Assembly (NCBI GenBank): GCA_026983855.1
Contig: JALSTE010000807.1
Span: 1 to 6,298 of the forward strand
DNA: 6,298 nucleotides
Source: Acidimicrobiia bacterium
GTDB taxonomy: Bacteria > Actinomycetota > Acidimicrobiia > Acidimicrobiales > Poriferisodalaceae
Direction of reading: 5' to 3'
Shown here piece after piece: positions 1-4,889 of this stretch (position 1 is its first letter; each line of letters starts with the position of its first letter). A model generated the notes under the pieces. The model had not been told where the DNA came from. It was given only the letters and a program-made list of their open reading frames with translations, and ran no database searches. The position numbers and the translations under genes were made by a program.

Positions 1-704
1 GACTCGGCTATCAGGGCCAGGTCGGTCTCGGGCACGGGCGCGCCACTGGGGCGGAACGGGCCGGGGGTTATCTCCAGGCGGAGGACACCCAGGGGGCCCG
101 AGGGGTTCAGCAGTTCCAGTAGACCACCGGCGTCGGTCACACCGTCGACCTCCGCCACGGTCGCGGGGGTCGGGGCCGGTCGATGCTCGGCGTCGAGAGC
201 CAACCCGAGCATCCGTCCGGCGGCGGTGAACAGCCCGTGGTCGACGGGTCCCTCGGAGAAGGCCACCAGGGCCCCGTGGGGCCGACCCTGATCGGCGGCC
301 GACAGGGGGACCACGATCCGCAGGGGCTGGGCCAGGCCGCCGATCAACCCGCCCGCCGAGGGGGGTTCGACCAGGCCCCCGTCGTCGGGCCAGATCAGGT
401 CGTGATGGGCCGACCAGGCGATGGGGTTGCTGCTCGGATCGGCCGGTAGGGCCAGATTGAAGAGCCACGCCGGTAGTCCGGCGGTGGTGGCGACCTCGAG
501 ATGGTCCTCCCGGGGCTCCCGCAGGAACACGGCCACCCCGCCCTCGGCCAGGCGGGAGTCGAGGAGCCTGGTGACGGCCTCCAGCAGTTCGGGAGTGGGC
601 GAACCCGAGAGGGACTCCAACCCGGGGTGACCGGCCCGATCGCCGGGGGTGTCACCGTCTGGGGGATTCCGGGTGGGGGGTGAGGCGGGCCTCACGACAC
701 TCAT
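1..704 (-). CDS. GAF-like sensor protein with possible degenerate GGDEF start (3' end outside window)
   Basis: This reading frame is open from an ATG at 704 to the window edge (234 codons, no stop), so the C-terminus is missing. The start lies 5 bp after the stop of the HDOD gene; only a weak purine-rich GACGGA precedes it, so translation is probably coupled. Residues 1-35 are Pro/Gly/Asp-rich and look disordered. Residues about 37-175 alternate helix and strand like a GAF domain: a helix (PELLEAVTRLLDSRLAEGG), then strands around VAVFL, LEVATTAG, LRIVVPL and HGALVAFS, then a closing helix. Residues from about 185 (VDGVTDAGGLLELL, then GVLRLEI) line up loosely with the start of a GGDEF domain, but the metal-binding Asp position appears to be Glu211 and the usual Asn is not evident, so a catalytic cyclase is unlikely. 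It is likely a cytosolic signalling protein paired with the HDOD protein. The reading frame is well supported; the domain names are tentative. Confidence 0.72.
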   Translation of the reverse strand, partial: MSVVRPASPPTRNPPDGDTPGDRAGHPGLESLSGSPTPELLEAVTRLLDSRLAEGGVAVFLREPREDHLEVATTAGLPAWLFNLALPADPSSNPIAWSAHHDLIWPDDGGLVEPPSAGGLIGGLAQPLRIVVPLSAADQGRPHGALVAFSEGPVDHGLFTAAGRMLGLALDAEHRPAPTPATVAEVDGVTDAGGLLELLNPSGPLGVLRLEITPGPFRPSGAPVPETDLALIAE

Positions 705-709
705 TCCGT

Positions 710-1528
710 CTATCGGAGCACCGCCCGCAGACTGTCGATCTCGGCGGCCAGGGAGTCGACGAGATGGTCAGGTGCGGGGACCTCGTAGCCCAGGGCCCCC
801 ATGACGGCCTCGGGGTCGGAGATGGGTGCGGTAGTCGATCGGTGGCCCACCTGTTCGGCCAGGCACACCCCGGCCACGACGATCCGGGTGAGCTGTCCAC
901 CAATGTCATCGGGGTGACGCTGGTGTTCGCGGACCACGTCGACGATGTGGTCGGGGAAGTGGAGGTGTTCGAGAACCGCTGACCCGAGCTGGTCGTGGGT
1001 GGCGCCGAAGGCGGCCCGTTCCCTCTCGGGGTCGAGCTGCAGGTGGCCTTCGACGTCGATGGACGCCTGCAGCCAGCGGCTGCGGGCATTGCGGAACAGC
1101 AGGGCGCCCCCGATGTCGTGGAGGAGGGCGGCGCTGAACGCGTCGCTGGCCCTCACCCCCTGGTCCCGGGCCACGGCGCTGGCCCCGGCGGCGGAGGCCA
1201 GGGCGTGGTCGAAATAGCCCTCCGGCATGTCGCTGCTGCCGCTCTTGAGGCCGAGGGCACCACTGGTGACGAGGGTCCGTACCACGTTGAAGCCCACGAC
1301 CATCAGGGCCGACCAGGCATTGGCGGCCGGTGTGCGCACGGCGAAGAAGGCCGAGTTGGCGAGGGTCAGGAGCCGGGCGGTCATGGAGGGATCGGCCTCG
1401 ATGATCGCCGCTATGTCGCGCGACTCCGCCTCGGGGTCGTTGAGGACCGCCAGCAGTCGCATGGAGGCGGAACCCTGCTCGGGCAGGGCGGACAGCTCCT
1501 GGACGAGGTCGTTGATCTCGACGCTCAT
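710..1528 (-). CDS. HDOD domain-containing signalling protein
   Basis: This 272-residue protein is a single HDOD domain, the usual size for a stand-alone member. HDOD proteins are cytosolic, derive from the HD phosphohydrolase fold and mostly act as regulatory or scaffold modules in signalling. The first half is the typical helical part (LSALPEQGSASMRLLAVLND, then IIEADPSMTARLLTLANSAFF, residues 13-62). The HD-like core follows: His108 (YFDHAL), His137-Asp138 in ALLHDIGGALLF, His178 in GATHDQLGSAVLEH, and His202 in VVREHQRH. Most metal-ligand positions are therefore kept, but Glu225 (CLAEQVG) occupies the place of the last Asp of true HD hydrolases, so enzymatic activity is uncertain. The start is well supported by GGAG at 1534-1537, 5 nt before the ATG. 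It heads a probable operon with the GAF-like gene 5 bp downstream. Confidence 0.93.
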   Translation of the reverse strand: MSVEINDLVQELSALPEQGSASMRLLAVLNDPEAESRDIAAIIEADPSMTARLLTLANSAFFAVRTPAANAWSALMVVGFNVVRTLVTSGALGLKSGSSDMPEGYFDHALASAAGASAVARDQGVRASDAFSAALLHDIGGALLFRNARSRWLQASIDVEGHLQLDPERERAAFGATHDQLGSAVLEHLHFPDHIVDVVREHQRHPDDIGGQLTRIVVAGVCLAEQVGHRSTTAPISDPEAVMGALGYEVPAPDHLVDSLAAEIDSLRAVLR

Positions 1529-1533
1529 GGGTA

Positions 1534-1537
1534 CTCC
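1534..1537 (-). promoter_or_regulatory. Shine-Dalgarno site of the HDOD gene
   Basis: Read on the minus strand, GGAG lies 5 nt before the ATG at 1528. It fixes the start and shows this gene is translated from a leadered mRNA, unlike the two plus-strand units. Confidence 0.75.
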
Positions 1538-1579
1538 GATTCAGGGACGGGTGAGGCGGTGGCGATGCTGATCCATCGG

Positions 1580-1616
1580 CGGATCCGGCCCGGTTGTGAG
1601 TGGGGGAGGGGATCCG
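1580..1616. repeat. Inverted repeat CGGATCC/GGATCCG with 23-nt loop
   Basis: CGGATCC at 1580-1586 is the perfect reverse complement of GGATCCG at 1610-1616. Each arm contains the palindrome GGATCC. It lies in the HDOD-gene leader region and could be an operator pair or a long-loop hairpin; chance cannot be excluded in GC-rich DNA. Confidence 0.35.
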
Positions 1617-1644
1617 ATCGTGCCGTGGCCCGACCGGTCACCGG

Positions 1645-1696
1645 GACGGTCGGCCACCGTCGCCGGGGTACCACCCCGGGGGTCGGGCCCGGACCC
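1645..1696. repeat. Three tandem, nearly abutting hairpins
   Basis: Hairpin A has arms 1645-1650 and 1656-1661 (GACGGT/ACCGTC, 5-nt loop). Hairpin B has arms 1663-1669 and 1673-1679 (CCGGGGT/ACCCCGG, 3-nt loop). Hairpin C has arms 1680-1684 and 1692-1696 (GGGTC/GACCC, 7-nt loop). Gaps between them are 1 and 0 bases, and all stems are perfect Watson-Crick. There is no T-tract on either side on either strand, so this is not a classical intrinsic terminator. It may be a structured leader of the HDOD transcript, a Rho-independent-like block without U-tract, or operator DNA. Confidence 0.45.
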
Positions 1697-1718
1697 GAAT
1701 CAGACGGACGATGACGCC

Positions 1719-1746
1719 GGTCGTGAACCTCCCCCTGGAGGTCGTG
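1719..1746 (+). promoter_or_regulatory. Direct repeat GGTCGTG x2 at 21-bp spacing, possible activator site
   Basis: GGTCGTG occurs at 1719-1725 and again at 1740-1746, exactly 21 bp apart, or two helical turns, so both copies face the same side of the DNA. If metY transcription begins at 1784, the repeat centres lie at -62 and -41, positions where bacterial activators commonly bind. Between the copies is a perfect hairpin (1727-1732 with 1737-1742, ACCTCC/GGAGGT, 4-nt loop). Regulator identity is unknown, and function is inferred from geometry only. Confidence 0.3.
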
Positions 1747-1770
1747 TCGCCCCGGGGCTCGGGGGAAACG

Positions 1771-1776
1771 TAGTCT
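1771..1776 (+). promoter_or_regulatory. -10 element TAGTCT, probable leaderless metY promoter
   Basis: TAGTCT fits the actinobacterial -10 consensus TAnnnT and ends 7 nt before the metY ATG at 1784, which places transcription start at or next to the A of the start codon. No convincing -35 lies 16-19 bp upstream, which is usual for actinobacterial primary promoters. No well-placed Shine-Dalgarno precedes the ATG, consistent with a leaderless mRNA. Confidence 0.5.
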
Positions 1777-1783
1777 CGGGGTG

Positions 1784-3070
1784 ATGGCTGACCGCGAATT
1801 CGGATTCCAGACCAGGGCCCTGCACGCCGGGGCCCGACCCGATCCCACCACCGGGGCCCGGGCGGTGCCGATCTACCAGTCCACGAGCTTCGTGTTCGAG
1901 GACACCGCCGATGCCGCCGACCTGTTCGCCCTGCAGAAGTACGGGACGATCTACACCCGGATATCGAACCCGACCACGGCCGCGTTCGAGGAGCGCATGG
2001 CCAGTCTCGAGGGGGGTATAGGGGCGGTGGCCACGGCCTCGGGTCAGGCGGCGGAGTTCCTGACGGCGGCGGCCCTGACCCAGGCCGGGGACAACATCGT
2101 CACCGCCACCGGACTCTACGGGGGTACCCACACCCTGTTCGACGTGAGCCTGCGCCGCTTCGGGGTGGAACCGAGGTTCGTGGACGGAACCGATCCCGAG
2201 GCCTTCGCCGCCGCCGTGGACGACCGGACCCGGATGCTCTACACGGAGATGATCGCCAACCCCTCCGGGGCCGTGGCCGATCTCGAGGCCCTCTCCGAGG
2301 TGGCCCACTCCCACGGCCTGCCGTTGGTAGTCGACTCCACGTTCGCCACCCCCTACCTGTGCCGTCCCATGGAGTTCGGGGCCGACATAGTCCTGCACTC
2401 GGCCACGAAGTTCATCGGGGGTCACGGGACGTCCATCGGGGGGGTGATCGTGGAGTCGGGCCGTTTCGACTGGTCCCAGGGCCGCTTCCCGCACATGACC
2501 GAGCCGGTACCCAGCTATGGCGGGCTGCGCTTCTGGGAGAACTTCGGGGAGTACGCCTTCTGCACCAAGCTCAGGGTGGAACAACTCCGCGACATCGGGG
2601 CCTGCATCTCCCCGTTCAACTCGTTCCTGCTGCTCCAGGGGGTGGAGACCCTGCCCCTGCGGATGGATCGCCACGTTGAGAACGCCCTGACCGTGGCCCG
2701 CCATCTGGAGGCCCACCCGAAGGTGGCGTGGGTGAGGTACGCCGGCCTGGAGTCCTCACCCCACCATGAACTGGCCCGTCGCTACCTGCCGAAGGGCCCC
2801 GGGGCGGTCTTCGCCTTCGGTCTGGTGGGGGGCAGGGCGGCGGGGGCCCGTTTCATCGAGGGTCTGGAGATGATCAGCCACCTGGCGAATATCGGGGACG
2901 CCCGCACCCTGGTCATCCACCCGGCCTCGACCACCCACCAGCAGCTCTCCGACGAGGCTCTCGAGGCCGCCGGGGTGGGAGCCGACCTGATACGGCTGTC
3001 CGTCGGGTTGGAGGACGTGGACGACATCATCTGGGACCTCGACCGGGCCCTGGACCGGATGGAGGAATGA
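1784..3070 (+). CDS. metY: O-acetylhomoserine sulfhydrylase (aminocarboxypropyltransferase), PLP-dependent
   Basis: This 428-residue enzyme of the Cys/Met-metabolism PLP family has the length and signature of MetY, which joins O-acetyl-L-homoserine with sulfide to give homocysteine and acetate in the cytosol. The N-terminus TRALHAGARPDPTTGARAVP and the cofactor-loop motif YTRISNPT (residues 57-64) are typical of MetY rather than the shorter MetB/MetC enzymes. LYGGT (111-115) is the usual cofactor-stacking segment, Asp184 in VVDSTFATP contacts the pyridine nitrogen, and Lys209 in HSATKFIGGHG forms the Schiff base. Arg374 region and Arg404 in LIRLSVGLED fit the substrate-carboxylate end. I chose ATG 1784 over GTG 1781 because it sits 7 nt after the -10-like TAGTCT. 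It is the first gene of an operon with the CoA-binding protein, whose start overlaps its stop. An O-acetylserine or broader gamma-replacement specificity cannot be excluded, and no metX is visible here. Confidence 0.95.
   Translation: MADREFGFQTRALHAGARPDPTTGARAVPIYQSTSFVFEDTADAADLFALQKYGTIYTRISNPTTAAFEERMASLEGGIGAVATASGQAAEFLTAAALTQAGDNIVTATGLYGGTHTLFDVSLRRFGVEPRFVDGTDPEAFAAAVDDRTRMLYTEMIANPSGAVADLEALSEVAHSHGLPLVVDSTFATPYLCRPMEFGADIVLHSATKFIGGHGTSIGGVIVESGRFDWSQGRFPHMTEPVPSYGGLRFWENFGEYAFCTKLRVEQLRDIGACISPFNSFLLLQGVETLPLRMDRHVENALTVARHLEAHPKVAWVRYAGLESSPHHELARRYLPKGPGAVFAFGLVGGRAAGARFIEGLEMISHLANIGDARTLVIHPASTTHQQLSDEALEAAGVGADLIRLSVGLEDVDDIIWDLDRALDRMEE
3061..3065 (+). promoter_or_regulatory. 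Shine-Dalgarno site GGAGG inside the end of metY
   Basis: GGAGG occupies the last codons of metY. It has almost no spacer to ATG 3067 but 4 nt to ATG 3070, which decides the start of the next gene at 3070. The metY stop TGA (3068-3070) shares a base with that ATG, a classic translational-coupling arrangement. Confidence 0.65.
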
Positions 3071-3576
3071 TGAGCACCGAACACGAACCGGTGGAGGGGT
3101 GGACCCCCCCGAGTGCCCGGGAGAGGGTCGAGTTGCTCAGGAGAACCCACAGCATCGCCATGGTCGGGGTCTCGGCCCGGGCGGCCCGCCCCTCCAATTT
3201 CGTCGCCACGTATCTCCTCAGCTCCAGCGCCGACTTCGACGTGTACTTCGTCAACCCCCGGGCCGACGAGATCCTGGGTCAACCGTGCTACGACTCCCTG
3301 GCCGACCTGCCGGTGGTGCCCGATCTGGTGGACGTCTTCCGCCGCAACGAGGATCTGCCCGAGGTGGCCCGCGAGGCGGTCGACGTCGGGGCCCGGAGCC
3401 TGTGGATCCAACTCGGACTGTGGTCGGCCGAGGCGGCCCGGATCGCCCTCGACGCCGGCATGGACGTGGTCATGGACCGCTGCCTCAAGATCGAGCACGC
3501 CCGTTTCTGTGGTGGGCTGCACCTGGCCGGATTCGACACCGGTGTGGTCAACAGCCGCCGGGGTCCGATGATCTGA
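3070..3576 (+). CDS. CoA-binding protein, YccU-type Rossmann fold
   Basis: This 168-residue single-domain protein matches the CoA_binding_2 (YccU-like) family, small cytosolic Rossmann-fold proteins that bind coenzyme A and whose physiological role is poorly known. The nucleotide-binding first strand and loop is IAMVGVSARAARPSNFVATYL (residues 29-49, key residues Gly33, Ser35, Arg40, Pro41, Ser42). The second strand VYFVNPRADEILGQPCY (58-74), DLVDVFRRNEDLP (85-97), the strand LWIQLGLWS (111-119) and the C-terminal VVMDRCLKIEHARF (133-146) are family hallmarks; the last contains the conserved Cys138. I chose ATG 3070 for Shine-Dalgarno spacing; ATG 3067 would add one Met. Overlap with metY suggests co-expression in sulfur or acyl-CoA metabolism, possibly linked to O-acetylhomoserine supply, but that link is inference. 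It is not succinyl-CoA synthetase: it lacks the ligase domain. Confidence 0.92.
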   Translation: MSTEHEPVEGWTPPSARERVELLRRTHSIAMVGVSARAARPSNFVATYLLSSSADFDVYFVNPRADEILGQPCYDSLADLPVVPDLVDVFRRNEDLPEVAREAVDVGARSLWIQLGLWSAEAARIALDAGMDVVMDRCLKIEHARFCGGLHLAGFDTGVVNSRRGPMI

Positions 3577-3594
3577 GGTCGTAACCGTCGGGAC

Positions 3595-3618
3595 GGGTCG
3601 GCCGGTCCGTCGCGACCC
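3595..3618. terminator. Stem-loop after the metY operon, possible terminator
   Basis: GGGTCG at 3595-3600 pairs perfectly with CGACCC at 3613-3618 around a 12-nt loop, 18 bp after the stop of the CoA-binding gene. No T-tract follows, so it may only slow polymerase or protect the 3' end. Support is structural only. Confidence 0.3.
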
Positions 3619-3647
3619 ACACCCTCAGCCGATCTTCGCTCATTCCC

Positions 3648-3671
3648 CGATCGGGTGGTCGCCCCCGATTG
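3648..3671. terminator. Stem-loop in convergent gap, possible bidirectional terminator
   Basis: Bases 3648-3655 (CGATCGGG) pair with 3664-3671 (CCCGATTG) as an 8-bp stem with one G-T wobble and an 8-nt loop. It lies between two converging genes, where a two-way terminator is expected. No T-tract follows on either strand. The left arm also lies in the palindrome CCCGATCGGG at 3646-3655, so alternative folds exist. Confidence 0.38.
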
Positions 3672-3704
3672 ACTGGGACCGTCACCCCTGGCGACTCCGG
3701 CCGG

Positions 3705-4856
3705 TCACCCCCGGGCCAGGTCGGTGACCCCGGTGAAACCCGAGGGGCGGTGGGGGCCCAGCACCAACTGCTCGAGGATCCCGGTGCCGGTGCGGTCACC
3801 CATGGTGGCCCTCACCAGGGTCTGCACGTGGAAGTTCTCCGGGCGGGCCGGGTCCGTCGAGTCCTCCCCCTCGACCCGCCAGCGGTCACCGGTGACCGAG
3901 AGTTCCCCCTGCCACAGTCCGTGGGCCCGGGTGGGGTGGAAGTAGCCGAGCCCCTTCATCTGGAACCGCACCAGGGGCTCGAGGTGAATCTCGACCTCGT
4001 CGGGGACCATCGGGCCGTGGTCCGCCCGGGCGGTGAGGATGATGCGGGAGGATCGCATCCACCGGGTCCCGGGCTGCCATTCGACCTCGATCCGAGCCCC
4101 CGACATGACCTCGATCCGGGACTCGGGACCGACCACGGGATCGGCGGCCCCGGTGAGGACCGGGGTCACGGCTCCGAAGGAGTGCCAGGCCTCCCCGACC
4201 GCGTCCTGCTGGGTGTCCACGTGAACGCAGACGTCGTCGAAGTTGATCGGGGCCCAGAGCCAGTGGAACTGGGGTTTCCGGGACGCCGGGGCGCCACCCT
4301 CGGGCTCGCCGACCCGTCGCACGCCCCACGAGCGGTCGCGGGTGCCCCGGAACCTCGACTCGTCCAGTTGGATCTCCCGCCCACCGACGACCAGGGTGCC
4401 CGACCATCCTCCCCACTGGGTGAACCGGGTGTAGTCCATGACCGTCCGCGGGGGGTCGACGATGTGGAAGTGGGGTTCCTCGACCGCCGCGGTCCGGGCC
4501 CCGAAGACCAGGGAGGCCTCCAGGCCGTGATCGGCGGCGTCCACCTCGATGCGGAGTCGGCGCATCGGTTCCTCGACCGTGATTCGGAAGGGACCCACCT
4601 CGGTGACGGTGGGGTCCCACGGGGCCCGTCCCGAGGCGAACACCGACGTCTGTTCCCCCCCGTGGACCACGGAGAGGGCCGCATCGATCACTCTCCGGTT
4701 CGGGTAGAGGCCCATGGCGGCGGCGAAGTAGACATCCCCGTCGGGGTCGTAGCCGTTGAAGAAGTAGCGGTCGTAGCGGTTCGGGTTGCCGTCCACGGGG
4801 TGGGCGATGGGACTCGACGTCTGGTGAACCGGGTAGTCGTCGAAGGGGCTGAGCAT
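3705..4856 (-). CDS. Uncharacterised two-domain lipocalin-like (AttH/CrtC-like) protein
   Basis: This 383-residue protein begins DDYPVHQTSSPIAHP and continues NRYDRYFFNGYDPDGDVYFA, a pattern I recognise from a conserved actinobacterial family of unknown function; from memory it is now split in Pfam as DUF7065/DUF7064, which I could not check. There is no signal peptide or membrane segment. The rich alternation of strands, Trp/Tyr/Phe and acidic residues suggests two beta-barrel (lipocalin/AttH) halves: residues about 25-200 and about 200-370. Conserved-looking signatures are MGLYPNRRVIDAALSVV (48-64), MDYTRFTQWGGWSG (140-153), GTRDRSWGVR (171-180), FHWLWAPINFDD (197-208) and KGLGYFHPTRAHGLWQGE (301-318). 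A role in binding or modifying a hydrophobic ligand such as a terpenoid or steroid is possible but unproven. ATG 4856 is chosen over the longer in-frame ATG at 5024 because AGGAG lies 5 nt upstream and the longer form would overlap the divergent gene with a low-complexity extension. Confidence 0.88.
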   Translation of the reverse strand: MLSPFDDYPVHQTSSPIAHPVDGNPNRYDRYFFNGYDPDGDVYFAAAMGLYPNRRVIDAALSVVHGGEQTSVFASGRAPWDPTVTEVGPFRITVEEPMRRLRIEVDAADHGLEASLVFGARTAAVEEPHFHIVDPPRTVMDYTRFTQWGGWSGTLVVGGREIQLDESRFRGTRDRSWGVRRVGEPEGGAPASRKPQFHWLWAPINFDDVCVHVDTQQDAVGEAWHSFGAVTPVLTGAADPVVGPESRIEVMSGARIEVEWQPGTRWMRSSRIILTARADHGPMVPDEVEIHLEPLVRFQMKGLGYFHPTRAHGLWQGELSVTGDRWRVEGEDSTDPARPENFHVQTLVRATMGDRTGTGILEQLVLGPHRPSGFTGVTDLARG

Positions 4857-4861
4857 CCGCT

Positions 4862-4866
4862 CTCCT
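4862..4866 (-). promoter_or_regulatory. Shine-Dalgarno site of the lipocalin-like gene
   Basis: Read on the minus strand, AGGAG lies 5 nt before ATG 4856. This near-ideal site fixes the start and rejects a 56-residue N-terminal extension up to 5024. Confidence 0.85.
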
Positions 4867-4876
4867 GTGGGTTGGG

Positions 4877-4882
4877 TACCTT
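4877..4882 (+). promoter_or_regulatory. -10 element TACCTT, probable leaderless promoter of the NagZ-like gene
   Basis: TACCTT fits TAnnnT and ends 7 nt before GTG 4890, the same spacing as at metY. No Shine-Dalgarno precedes that GTG. The matching -35 zone falls over the start codon of the divergent lipocalin-like gene and shows no TTGACA-like hexamer. Only three TA dinucleotides occur between 4861 and 5100, so the match is less trivial than it would be in balanced DNA. Confidence 0.45.
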
Positions 4883-4889
4883 CGGGTCC

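Larger units (their letters stand above)
1529..1783. other. Divergent intergenic control region, 255 bp
   Basis: This gap separates the HDOD gene (leftward) from metY (rightward). ORFs crossing it are extensions of shadow frames with no recognisable protein, so I read it as non-coding. It holds a distant inverted repeat (1580-1616), three almost abutting hairpins (1645-1696), a fourth hairpin (1727-1742), a 7-bp direct repeat at 21-bp spacing (1719-1746) and one TAnnnT element just before metY. I looked for a SAM riboswitch, which often precedes metY, and did not recognise any of the known classes. Only three TA dinucleotides occur in the stretch, so the single -10-like hit stands out. Confidence 0.7.

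Noticed and set aside
995..1714. 239-codon plus-strand open frame opposite the HDOD gene
   Set aside because: It is Gly/His-rich with no recognisable domain and mirrors the HDOD codons on the other strand, as is common in very GC-rich DNA.
1529..1783. SAM or other sulfur riboswitch upstream of metY
   Set aside because: I could not match the conserved cores of known SAM riboswitch classes, and the probable leaderless start leaves no 5' leader for one.
1700..2716. 338-codon minus-strand open frame opposite metY
   Set aside because: It is a shadow of the metY frame with low-complexity Gly/His/Val composition and no start signal; metY has full family motifs.
3595..3671. Classical intrinsic terminators in the convergent gap
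   Set aside because: The stems are real but no T-tract follows on either strand, so I list them only as possible terminators at low confidence.
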